In this document: in pieces, positions 32,996-40,433 of the stretch
Numbering within the stretch: position 1 is the stretch's first letter
Layout: each line of letters opens with the position of its first letter
Origin: Micromonospora vinacea
GTDB taxonomy: Bacteria > Actinomycetota > Actinomycetes > Mycobacteriales > Micromonosporaceae
Reading direction: 5' to 3'
Assembly (NCBI RefSeq): GCF_015751785.1
Contig: NZ_JADOTY010000001.1
Span: 2,666,001-2,730,000, forward strand
DNA: 64,000 nt
Notes under the pieces: model-generated
Told to the model about the DNA's origin: nothing
The model's database searches: none
The model's input: only the letters and a program-made list of their open reading frames with translations
Translations under genes and position numbers: made by a program

Positions 32996-33646
32996 GTGAG
33001 TCTCTTCGGACCCGCGCGGGCACCGGGCTGGCCGGTGGAGCTGGCCGACGGCCCGGTGCTGCTGCGGCCCTACCGGCGTTCCGACGCGGCGGCGTGGTCG
33101 GAGGTACGGCGGGCCAACCGGGCCTGGTTGGCGCCCTGGGAGTCGTCACTGCCCGGCGGTTGGGACGAGATGAACTCGCCGGCCGCGTTCCGTTGGGTCC
33201 ACCGTGACCAGCGGCGCTCGGCCCGCGAGGGCGAGGGCATGCCGTTCGCGGTCTGCCTGCGGGAGGCCGACCGGGATCGGCTGGTCGGGCACATCAACGT
33301 GGGCAGCATCGTGCGGCGGGCGCTCTGCTCCGGCTACGTCGGCTACTGGGTGGACGCCCGGGTCGCCGGCCAGGGTGTGATCCCGACGGCGCTGGCGCTC
33401 GCCGTGGACCACGCGTTCGGCCCGGGCGGGCTGCACCGGGTGGAGGTCAACATCCGCCCGGAGAACCGGCCGTCCCGGCGGGTGGTGGAGAAGTTGGGCT
33501 TCCGTGAAGAGTCGTACCACGTGCGCTACATGCACATCGACGGCGCATGGCGGGACCACATCGGGTACGCGATGACGAGTGAGGAGATCGCCGCCGAGGG
33601 TGGCCTGCTGGCCCGCTGGCACCGGGTACGCGCCACCGCGCGGTAG
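32996..33646 (+). CDS. rimJ: GNAT acetyltransferase (RimJ-like)
   Basis: 216 residues from GTG 32996 with GGGAGA upstream. LLRPYRRSDAAAW, LVGHINVGSIVRRA, YWVDARVAGQGVIPTALALAVDHAF (acetyl-CoA-binding motif A) and NRPSRRVVEKLGFREESY are as in RimJ/RimL acetyltransferases. It would N-acetylate a protein, possibly a ribosomal one. Position after glp is conserved. Confidence 0.93.
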   Translation: MSLFGPARAPGWPVELADGPVLLRPYRRSDAAAWSEVRRANRAWLAPWESSLPGGWDEMNSPAAFRWVHRDQRRSAREGEGMPFAVCLREADRDRLVGHINVGSIVRRALCSGYVGYWVDARVAGQGVIPTALALAVDHAFGPGGLHRVEVNIRPENRPSRRVVEKLGFREESYHVRYMHIDGAWRDHIGYAMTSEEIAAEGGLLARWHRVRATAR

Positions 33647-33853
33647 GAGGATTTCCCGACATCCTCCCGAGTCGTCCCACGGACGGGATCGGCGCGGCGC
33701 GGTGGCATCCCGGTCGGTGCGCCGTAACCTCAAGTAACTGCAAGCTGCGGCAAGCGCTCTCCGGCCGGACGATCCACGCGCCCAGGCGTGATCGGTGGAA
33801 GATCCTGCGGTCGGATGGCGGTTGCTTCGAATTCGGTGACGGGAGGGGTGAGG

Positions 33854-34630
33854 GTGCCGACCTCGGTGCTCCTCGCCGTCCTCGCCGCCGCCGGCCTGCT
33901 CGCCCTGGCCCCGGCGCTGGTTCGCCGGTACGACGCCACCGAGCGGCTGGTGGCGGAGCGGGCGCAGTCGACGGCGCGGGTGCTCCAGCGCCGCCGGCGG
34001 CGCCGCACTGTGCCGGGACGGCGACCCGTCCACCCTCCGCGCTCACTTGTCGTCACCCTCAGTGAGAATGCGACTACCGGAGCGTTGAGCGCGCCGGTCT
34101 CCGCGCCACCGGCCGCCCGCCGCTCCGGCCGGCTGCGGGCCGTGCCCGCCGCACCGAAGCGTTCCCGCCGCCGGCCGCCGCCGCGCCGACAGCACACCCC
34201 CGCCGTGTACCGGCGTCGCCGGGTGCTCGCCGCCCTCCTGCTCCTCAACGTCGTCGAGCTGATCGGCGTGCTCTTCGTCAGCCCGGGCTTCTGGATCGGC
34301 TTCGGCGTCACCTTCCTGCTCCTGGCCCTGTACGTCGTCCACCTGCGCGGTCAGGCCCTCGCCGGGCGTCGCCGCCGCCGCGCCCGAGCCCGCGAGGCCG
34401 CCTGGCTGGCCGCCCGCCAGGCCGAGGTGCGCCGGGAGCAGGCCCGCCGGGCCGCCGCCCGCCGGGAGGCGCAGCGCCGCCTGGCCGCCCAGCGCGAGGG
34501 GGTACGCCGAGCCGCCATGGGCCTGGACCGGCCGGGAGACCTGCCGGCGGCGGTCAACGGCGGATCGGTCTCGTACCGGCGGTCGGGTGGGCTCCGCGGC
34601 CGCCCCTACGAGGCCGGCCGAGGCGCCTGA
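33854..34630 (+). CDS. sepX: Divisome membrane protein SepX/GlpR-like
   Basis: 258 residues from GTG 33854; GGAGG seven bases upstream decides this start. N-terminal helix (SVLLAVLAAAGLLALAPALV), a cytoplasmic Arg-rich and disordered part, then two helices (VLAALLLLNVVELIGVLFV; WIGFGVTFLLLALYVVHL) and an Arg-rich tail. This topology and the locus match the protein called SepX in Streptomyces and GlpR in Corynebacterium, which links Glp to the cell-division machinery. Sequence identity with those cannot be judged here. Confidence 0.82.
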   Translation: MPTSVLLAVLAAAGLLALAPALVRRYDATERLVAERAQSTARVLQRRRRRRTVPGRRPVHPPRSLVVTLSENATTGALSAPVSAPPAARRSGRLRAVPAAPKRSRRRPPPRRQHTPAVYRRRRVLAALLLLNVVELIGVLFVSPGFWIGFGVTFLLLALYVVHLRGQALAGRRRRRARAREAAWLAARQAEVRREQARRAAARREAQRRLAAQREGVRRAAMGLDRPGDLPAAVNGGSVSYRRSGGLRGRPYEAGRGA

Positions 34631-34689
34631 CGCGGTCCCGCCGTGCCCCCGGGCTGCGTCGTGGCCTCGGTCGCGCCCCGGCCGGCTTG

Positions 34690-34762
34690 ATCGACTCGGG
34701 TTCCTGGAAGTCGGGTGGTCGTGGCGTCCGGGATGCCCCGATTTCCAGGAACCAGAGTCGAT
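34690..34762. repeat. Long intergenic palindrome, TTGATCGACTCGGG type
   Basis: ATCGACTCGGGTTCCTGGAA (34690-34709) is answered by its complement at 34743-34762 with one mismatch, and six more bases pair beyond. The spacer is about 20-33 bases. I recall such TTGATC-starting elements from other Micromonospora and Salinispora gaps. A decayed copy is at 26882-26966. Seen: perfect arms; family status is from memory. Confidence 0.7.
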
Positions 34763-34883
34763 CTTCGGGCGGGTCGGAGCGCCGGGCCGGGGGCGGATTC
34801 GCGGTGGGGGCCGGCGACCTGTTAGCCTTGCTGCCGGCCCGCCCGGTGTAAGCCGGGTGGGACCGAAGCCGGTTCGCCGGCGG

Positions 34884-34957
34884 GGGGCTGTGGCGCAGAC
34901 TGGTAGCGCACCTCGTTCGCATCGAGGGGGTCAGGGGTTCAAATCCCCTCAGCTCCA
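34884..34957 (+). tRNA. tRNA-Ala (anticodon CGC)
   Basis: 74 bases. Acceptor GGGGCTG pairs with CAGCTCC, discriminator A. The D-loop reads AGACTGGTAGC, the anticodon arm CCTCG-TTCGCAT-CGAGG has anticodon CGC, which reads GCG (Ala), and the T-arm GGGGTTCAAATCCCC is typical. CCA is not encoded. A TTAGCCT-like -10 box is about 50 bases upstream. Confidence 0.95.
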
Positions 34958-34967
34958 CCCCAGGTCA

Positions 34968-35001
34968 AAGGCCGTTTCCGCAAGTCGGAGACGGCCTTTT
35001 T
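34968..35001 (+). terminator. Rho-independent terminator after tRNA-Ala
   Basis: AAGGCCGTTTCCG, CAAG, TCGGAGACGGCCTT then TTT: a 13-bp stem with one G-U pair, followed by five T residues. The best T-tailed terminator in the window. Confidence 0.9.
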
Positions 35002-35036
35002 CGATCTTCCGGCAGGCCGGTGATCGGTGCCACGGG

Positions 35037-35756
35037 CTAGGCGAAGCGTTCGGTCGTCACCGGTATCAGGCCGTGCTCGCGCAGGACGTTGGTCAGGCCG
35101 GTCACTGTCGGGCCCACCGCCTCGGCCGCCTCGGTGCTCAGCAGAACTGTCACGTCGAGAGCCCAGGCGAGGTGGTGGCCGACCCGCCGCAGGTCCCAGG
35201 TGATCCGGTCGGCACCGCTGTCGAGACGACCGCTCGGGGCGGACGCGACAGTCGCTGTCCGCCAGGCCGTCCGGAGGCTCGCCAGCTGCTCGGCGCGGAG
35301 ATCCTTGGCGAACAGGACGCGGTACACCCGCCGCTCATGGAAGCCGGCCGGCGGCTGTGCGGGGCCGAGCCGCAGCGGTGGGGCGGCGGCGATCGGGTGG
35401 TGGTCGAGAAAGTGCGTACGAAGCACTGACTCGTCGGGCAGTTGCCCGCCTCCGGACGCGCGGTAGGCCTCCTCGGCCTTTCGACGGGAGGTGGGGACCA
35501 CCCGCGCCAGCACCTCAGGGTCGGTGCGCATGCCACGGCTCAGCGCGGCGGAACTCCACCAACCGGCCTCCGGCGCCCAGGCAGCGCTGTTCAGCCCCGT
35601 CGTGGTGAAGTCGTGGTGGCGGGTGAACTCCTCGACGACGACGCCCTCCACAGTGGTCGCCGGGTCGCCGAGTCGAGGTAGGACCAGGTAGTAGTCCAGG
35701 GGCGGTCCCGCGTCGGGCGCCAGCACGGGTGCGGCGCGCATCGGGTCGGTGGTCAT
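35037..35756 (-). CDS. Hypothetical protein
   Basis: 239 residues from ATG 35756 (a GTG nine bases upstream would add three). No signal, membrane segment or motif that I recognise. It has a cluster of His/Arg (FTRHHDFTTTGL, FLDHHPIAAAPP) and a C-terminal DVTVLLSTEAAEAVGPTV. Transcribed alone, convergent with tRNA-Ala and divergent from the oxidoreductase gene. Confidence 0.75.
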   Translation of the reverse strand: MTTDPMRAAPVLAPDAGPPLDYYLVLPRLGDPATTVEGVVVEEFTRHHDFTTTGLNSAAWAPEAGWWSSAALSRGMRTDPEVLARVVPTSRRKAEEAYRASGGGQLPDESVLRTHFLDHHPIAAAPPLRLGPAQPPAGFHERRVYRVLFAKDLRAEQLASLRTAWRTATVASAPSGRLDSGADRITWDLRRVGHHLAWALDVTVLLSTEAAEAVGPTVTGLTNVLREHGLIPVTTERFA

Positions 35757-35815
35757 CGGCACCACCGTAGCGAAGGAGAACGGTTAGCATCCGGACCTCT
35801 ACGTGAGGAGCCCAG

Positions 35816-36901
35816 ATGACTGCGGTGGCCCAGACCCGGTTCGGCATCGTCGGCAGCGGCTGGCGGGGTGAGTTCTTCCTTCGCCTGGCCCGGCTGCTCC
35901 CCGAGCGGTTCCGGGTGACCGGGGTGGTGACGCGTACCGAATCGCGGGGAGCTGCCGTGGCGGCCGACTGGGGCGTGCGGACCTTCCGCACCACTGCGGA
36001 GTTGCTCGCCCACGAGCGACCGGACTTCGTCATCGTGTCGGTGCCGTGGCCGGTGACACCCGAGGCGACCAGGGAGCTGGTCGCGGCCGGCGTGCCGGTG
36101 CTCGCCGAGACGCCGCCCGCCCCCGACCTGGCGGGTCTGCGCTCGCTCTGGGCCGACGTCGGCGGCAGCGGTCTGGTGCAGGTCGCCGAGCAGTACCTGC
36201 TGATGCCCGGGCACGCGGCGCGGCTGGAGCTGGTTCGCGCCGGGGTGCTCGGCGAGCCGACCTCGGTCCAGATCTCCTCGACCCACCTGTACCACGCCGT
36301 GTCGCTGATCCGCGGCCTGCTCGGCGTCGGTCACGAGAGCGCCGAGGTCAGCGCACGTGCCTTCGTCGCGCCGCTGGCCAACCCGCTCTCGCCGTCCGGC
36401 TGGAGCGGCGACGACACCCCGCAGCAGCTCACCACCACCCTGGCGACCATCGACTTCGGAGGACGGATGGGGTTGTACGACTTCACCGACAACCAGTGGT
36501 GGAACCCGCTGCGTACCCGACGGTTGGTGGTGCGGGGCTCGCGGGGTGAGCTGGTGGACGACCGGGTGATCCGCCTGGTCGACCCGACCACGCCGGTGGA
36601 GTCATCCCTCGTGCGACGGCAGACGGGTCTCGACCTCAACCTGGAGGGGCTCGACCTGAAGCACATCAGCTTCGACGGCGACGTGGTCTACCGCAATCCG
36701 TTCGTCGGCAGTGGGATGTCCGACGACGACATCGCGGTGGCCGACATCGTCGCCCGCGCCGGGGCGTGGGCGCGGGAGGAGGGCCCGGCGCCGTATCCGC
36801 TCGCCGAAGCCTGCCAGGACCACCTGATCAGCCTCGCCATCGAAGAATCGGTACGCACCGGTCGGCCGGTCGTCACCGCCACCGAGGCGTGGGGGCGGTA
36901 G
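35816..36901 (+). CDS. Gfo/Idh/MocA-family oxidoreductase
   Basis: 361 residues. N-terminal Rossmann domain (TRFGIVGSGWRGEFFLRLARL; PDFVIVSVPWPVTPEATRELVAAG; VLAETPPAP), then the alpha/beta substrate domain with QVAEQYLLMPGH. The family oxidises or reduces sugar-like substrates with NAD(P). The usual EKP is replaced by ETP, and the substrate is unknown. ATG at 35816 with GAGGAG upstream. Confidence 0.88.
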   Translation: MTAVAQTRFGIVGSGWRGEFFLRLARLLPERFRVTGVVTRTESRGAAVAADWGVRTFRTTAELLAHERPDFVIVSVPWPVTPEATRELVAAGVPVLAETPPAPDLAGLRSLWADVGGSGLVQVAEQYLLMPGHAARLELVRAGVLGEPTSVQISSTHLYHAVSLIRGLLGVGHESAEVSARAFVAPLANPLSPSGWSGDDTPQQLTTTLATIDFGGRMGLYDFTDNQWWNPLRTRRLVVRGSRGELVDDRVIRLVDPTTPVESSLVRRQTGLDLNLEGLDLKHISFDGDVVYRNPFVGSGMSDDDIAVADIVARAGAWAREEGPAPYPLAEACQDHLISLAIEESVRTGRPVVTATEAWGR

Positions 36902-36930
36902 CGCCATCGTCAGGAAACGGGGGAAGGAAC

Positions 36931-37449
36931 ATGAGACGCAGAGCTCGGCTCTGGCGCTGGGGAGCGATCGGGCTGGTGATCGCCGGGTTGGCGGTGGCGC
37001 TCTACCCGCCCGCGCACTTCTGGGGTCCGCGGCCCTACCGGCACCCGGACGGGGTGTTCGGGGTGACCCGCGGCGACTTCGAGGACGACATACTGCCGCA
37101 CTACCAGGTCAGCCTGCCGTGTGACGTGGACGGCCTCCGGTACAGCAACGCCGAGGACATGACCGGACCGATGGGCCAGCTGTTTCTGCACTTCACCACG
37201 TCCCGAGGGTGCCTGGACCGGATCCTCGACGGCTGGGCCGCCGTACCGGCGGAGCCGTCGACGATGGCGCCGACCGATCCCGGTTTCCCGCTTCCCGCCG
37301 CGGCCATTCCGGACACGATCGGGTGGCGCTTCGACGCGCCGTCGTACCAGGTCTACCAGCGCAAGGGGGACCTCGTGACCGGAGACGTGGTGGCGGTGCC
37401 CGACGGCAAGCGGCTCAGCGTGTACCTGCTCGGCCGCTACGCCTACTGA
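36931..37449 (+). CDS. Membrane-anchored hypothetical protein
   Basis: 172 residues from ATG 36931, preceded by GGGGGAAGGAAC. One N-terminal helix (WRWGAIGLVIAGLAVALYP), then an outer domain with two Cys (LPCDVDGLRYSNA; SRGCLDR) that could pair, and a C-terminal VPDGKRLSVYLLGRYAY. Function unknown. It follows the oxidoreductase by 29 bases. Confidence 0.75.
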   Translation: MRRRARLWRWGAIGLVIAGLAVALYPPAHFWGPRPYRHPDGVFGVTRGDFEDDILPHYQVSLPCDVDGLRYSNAEDMTGPMGQLFLHFTTSRGCLDRILDGWAAVPAEPSTMAPTDPGFPLPAAAIPDTIGWRFDAPSYQVYQRKGDLVTGDVVAVPDGKRLSVYLLGRYAY

Positions 37450-37458
37450 CGACGCCGG

Positions 37459-37489
37459 AGGCGGGGCTGGACCTGCTGGCCAGCCCCGC
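37459..37489. terminator. Bidirectional terminator hairpin
   Basis: GGCGGGGCTGG (37459-37469) and CCAGCCCCGCC (37479-37489) form a perfect 11-bp stem with a nine-base loop, between the convergent genes ending at 37449 and 37501. Confidence 0.75.
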
Positions 37490-37500
37490 CTGCCGGACGT

Positions 37501-38277
37501 TCACGGCTTCCAGGAACCGGCGGTCCGGAACTGGTCCTGGTACTCCAACGCGCCCGAGGTGTCGTGCACGTCGAACACCACGCTGCCGGTGCGTTTTGTG
37601 CCAGCGGTCAGGTCGTCGCTGGCCGGCATCGGTTTGCCGCAGCCGGAGAAGGCCCCACCGATCGCTGTGGTCTTGGTGCCGTCGGCGGCGACCCACTGGA
37701 AGTAGAGCGGGTTCGTCGACGCGGTGCCCTTGGTGACGGCCACCGTCACGTCGGCGATCACGTACATGCCCTCGCCGGGCTTCAGCCCGTGGGACTTGCA
37801 GGGTTTGGTGGCGCTGCTGAACTTCGTCACGGTGATCTCGACGGTGCCGGCGTCGCCGTCGACGACCAGGGTGTCGCCGGGCGACATGACGCGGCTGCCG
37901 CCGTTCACCGACGGTGGCGTCGACGGGGAAACACTGGCCCGCGCCTCGCTCACAGTGCTCGAGGTGCCCTTGGTGCCGATGACGACCGCCACGATGCCAC
38001 CGGCGCAGGAGAGCAGGGTGAGTACGGCCGCGGTGACAGCGACGACCACTACGGACTTCTTGGCGCGATCCGTCTGCGCCGGTGGTGGTGCGATGATCGG
38101 GTAGCCCGCGCCACCGGGCGCCCGGTATCCGCCGCCAGCATCCGCGTACCCGCCAGCTGCCGGATACGCAGCCCCCGAGAACGGCGGCTGCGGTGTCGCC
38201 GCGAACGGACGGTTCGGCGGCTGCGGGTTCGGCTGTCGGGGGTCGTGCGGCCTGACGGAGGGCTGGGGGTGGGTCAC
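37501..38277 (-). CDS. DUF4352-like secreted or anchored protein
   Basis: 258 residues from GTG 38277 with AGGAGAACG just upstream. A Pro/Gln/Gly-rich tail (1-80), one membrane helix (VVVVAVTAAVLTLLSCAGGIVAVVI), a Ser/Thr linker, and an immunoglobulin-like outer domain (DTLVVDGDAGTVEITVTKF to LEYQDQFRTAG). The last part resembles DUF4352/MPT63-like extracellular domains of unknown function. The helix ends with CAGG, but the position is not a typical lipobox. Confidence 0.8.
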   Translation of the reverse strand: MTHPQPSVRPHDPRQPNPQPPNRPFAATPQPPFSGAAYPAAGGYADAGGGYRAPGGAGYPIIAPPPAQTDRAKKSVVVVAVTAAVLTLLSCAGGIVAVVIGTKGTSSTVSEARASVSPSTPPSVNGGSRVMSPGDTLVVDGDAGTVEITVTKFSSATKPCKSHGLKPGEGMYVIADVTVAVTKGTASTNPLYFQWVAADGTKTTAIGGAFSGCGKPMPASDDLTAGTKRTGSVVFDVHDTSGALEYQDQFRTAGSWKP

Positions 38278-38480
38278 CGTTCTCCTTGACGCTTCGGTAC
38301 GTGCGGTGCGGGAACGCTCCGACGTTACCGTGGGTGGCGGAGCGCCCAATCGCCACGCCGGAGGGCGTCCCACCGAGGGTGCCGCCACAGCGCACTGGCC
38401 AGCATGGACGGTGGTCGGCTGATTACCGAACGCCAATGTGGATCGGTATCCCATCCATTGCTGTGAGTAACCAGACGAGG

Positions 38481-39137
38481 TCAGCGCAGCGGAAGCGCGG
38501 CGGCGGTGCGGACCAACCCGTCGGCGATCACGAAGCGGCCGGTGATCGATGCCGGTGCGTCGTGGTCCCGCGCCGCGTCCACCCGGGCCGGTGCGATCCG
38601 GGCGGTGAACGTGCCGGCATCCGGATCAATGTCGAGTCGGGCGTCGTGGAAGTCCAACCAGCTGCGGACCACCGGGTACCACACCTTGTAGACGGTCTCC
38701 TTGGCACTGAACAGCACGACCGGCCAGTAGGTGCCGCCGGGTAGCCGGGCGCAGGCGGCCTCCTCCTCCGGCAGCAGCACGAGTCGGCGTACTCCCGGAT
38801 TGACCTCGCGATGCTGCTCGGCATCCATCCCGACGGACCGGATGTCGGTGGTGTGCGCCGCCGCGGCGGCGCAGTAGCCGGCGGTGTGGGTGATGCTGCC
38901 GACCACCCCGGCCGGCCAGACCGGCGCGCGGTCGGCGGCGGCCGGCACGGCGGTCATCGGCAGGCCGAGGTCGTGCAAGGCCCGGCGGGCGCAAATCCTT
39001 CCCGCGGCAAAGTCCCGCCGACGGGTCTGCACCGCCCGCTCGCCGAGACATGCCTGCTCAGCGGGGAGCAATTCGCCTGTCCAGTCCTCGGGTCCGGCGA
39101 CGGCGACGGCGACAGTCGATGGCAGCAGGTCACGCAT
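38481..39137 (-). CDS. 4'-phosphopantetheinyl transferase
   Basis: 218 residues. Sfp/EntD-type motifs: DRAPVWPAGVVGSITHTAGYC, VGMDAEQ, and FSAKETVYKVWYPVV (metal and CoA site). It attaches the phosphopantetheine arm to carrier proteins of polyketide, nonribosomal peptide or fatty acid synthesis. No synthase gene lies in the window. ATG at 39137, eight bases from an operator-like palindrome (39146-39161), so it is probably repressed by a TetR-type regulator. Confidence 0.92.
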   Translation of the reverse strand: MRDLLPSTVAVAVAGPEDWTGELLPAEQACLGERAVQTRRRDFAAGRICARRALHDLGLPMTAVPAAADRAPVWPAGVVGSITHTAGYCAAAAAHTTDIRSVGMDAEQHREVNPGVRRLVLLPEEEAACARLPGGTYWPVVLFSAKETVYKVWYPVVRSWLDFHDARLDIDPDAGTFTARIAPARVDAARDHDAPASITGRFVIADGLVRTAAALPLR

Positions 39138-39145
39138 TCCGGTGA

Positions 39146-39161
39146 CCTACTGGTCGGTAGG
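39146..39161. promoter_or_regulatory. TetR-type operator in front of the phosphopantetheinyl transferase
   Basis: CCTACTGGTCGGTAGG: CCTAC and GTAGG half-sites around a TGGTCG centre, resembling TACYGRYCGGTA operators of TetR-family repressors. It overlaps the leader and site of the gene starting at 39137. No regulator gene is adjacent. Confidence 0.55.
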
Positions 39162-39334
39162 AATGACGCAGCAAGTTAACCGTCAAATTTCCGACTCCCA
39201 CGACCGCCGAAGGTACCGCAAGGATGTAACACCGGAGGGACGCGCAGCGCCTCTCTGATGGCTCCGGGGGGACCACCATCAATGCTGGCCGGCACGGCAG
39301 CCGCCAGTCCCGTGGACATCTGGAAGGACGCGCG

Positions 39335-39604
39335 ATGACCGATGGTCTGGAACGGCCGGGGGTGCGGGCTGACGAACACGCCCCGAAAACCCCCTGCTGG
39401 AGCTGCGGCTCCTGCGGTGACGAGTGGCCGTGCGCGACGAAGCGCACCCGGCTGCTGGCGGAGTACGGGAGTGATCGGGCCATGCTCAGCGTCTATCTGG
39501 GCTCCTGCCTCGCCGCCGCCACCGAGGACCTGCGCGCGGCCCCGGTGATGTCGCTCCAGGACCGGTTCATCGGCTGGCTGCCGCGAGGCTCCCGGCGTAG
39601 CTGA
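39335..39604 (+). CDS. Small cysteine-rich protein
   Basis: 89 residues from ATG 39335 with GGAAGGACG upstream. CWSCGSCGDEWPC packs four Cys in 13 residues, suggesting a small metal-binding knuckle; a later LGSC adds a fifth. The rest is helical and ends in Arg/Ser. No family recognised. Confidence 0.7.
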   Translation: MTDGLERPGVRADEHAPKTPCWSCGSCGDEWPCATKRTRLLAEYGSDRAMLSVYLGSCLAAATEDLRAAPVMSLQDRFIGWLPRGSRRS

Positions 39605-39605
39605 G

Positions 39606-39643
39606 CCTCTGGTGGCCCCGCCGCTGGGCGGGGCCACCAGAGG
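39606..39643. terminator. Perfect bidirectional terminator
   Basis: CCTCTGGTGGCCCCGCC (39606-39622), loop GCTG, and its exact complement (39627-39643): a 17-bp stem between convergent genes ending at 39604 and 39651. Confidence 0.88.
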
Positions 39644-39650
39644 GGGCGTT

Positions 39651-40433
39651 TCAGCGACGTCGAGGCCGCCGGGTCACAGCGAAACCGAACACGCCGGCCA
39701 CCGCGGCGAGCGCGCCGCCGATGCCGGTCCAGACCCAGCGCGAGCCGAGATCCGGCAACCAGTCCGTCAGCGGGTCGCCCTCGTCGTCGGCCTCCGCGTC
39801 CACCGGGGGTACGGCGTTGAGCACGGTGCCGGCCTTCGTGTTCGGCACCAGCGGCGCGGCCAACTCGCCGTCGTCGGCCGAGGCGCCCCGGTCGGCGGTG
39901 GTGCCGACCAGCAGGTCGACGTCGACCGGCGCACCCAGATCCGGCTCCGGCAGGTCGATCACGGAGAGCCGGATGACGTACGTGCCGGGCAGTGGATCGG
40001 CCGACCAGGGCTCCGCCCACGGCCGCACCTCGCGCAGTGTGCAGCCCAGCACCACGTTCGACGCCTTCGCGTCCACGGTCGGGGTCTGCGCCCCCGCCGT
40101 GCACGCCTGGCGTCGGCGCAGCCCGTCGAAGACGTCCACGGTCCAGGTGGAGGCGCCGCTGCGTCCCTTCGGGAAGGTGACGGTGGCGGTGATCTCGTGC
40201 ACCTGGCCGGCCGTCGCCGGGAACGACCAGTAGAGGTGGTCGCCGATCGAGGCGTCCACCCGTACCGGCTGACCGGCGGTGATCGGAGTGGCGGTGAGGA
40301 ACGACGTGCCGGCCCGGTTCACGGGCGTGGCACCGGGGGAGGGGGTCGGTGCGGCGACGGCCGCGGTGGGGAGCAGGGCGACCCCGCCGGCGGCGAGCAG
40401 CGCCGCCGTCGACCGGAACAGTGCGGTACGCAT
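39651..40433 (-). CDS. Secreted protein with C-terminal membrane anchor
   Basis: 260 residues. Signal peptide (TALFRSTAALLAAGGVALLPTAAVAA), a beta-rich domain with three Cys (RRRQACTAGA; VVLGCTLREV), and a C-terminal helix (WTGIGGALAAVAGVFGFAVTRRPRRR) ending in Arg, a sortase-like or membrane anchor. The start overlaps the stop of the von Willebrand A gene (TGATG, 40431-40435), so the two are co-translated. A partner role is inferred. Confidence 0.82.
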   Translation of the reverse strand: MRTALFRSTAALLAAGGVALLPTAAVAAPTPSPGATPVNRAGTSFLTATPITAGQPVRVDASIGDHLYWSFPATAGQVHEITATVTFPKGRSGASTWTVDVFDGLRRRQACTAGAQTPTVDAKASNVVLGCTLREVRPWAEPWSADPLPGTYVIRLSVIDLPEPDLGAPVDVDLLVGTTADRGASADDGELAAPLVPNTKAGTVLNAVPPVDAEADDEGDPLTDWLPDLGSRWVWTGIGGALAAVAGVFGFAVTRRPRRR

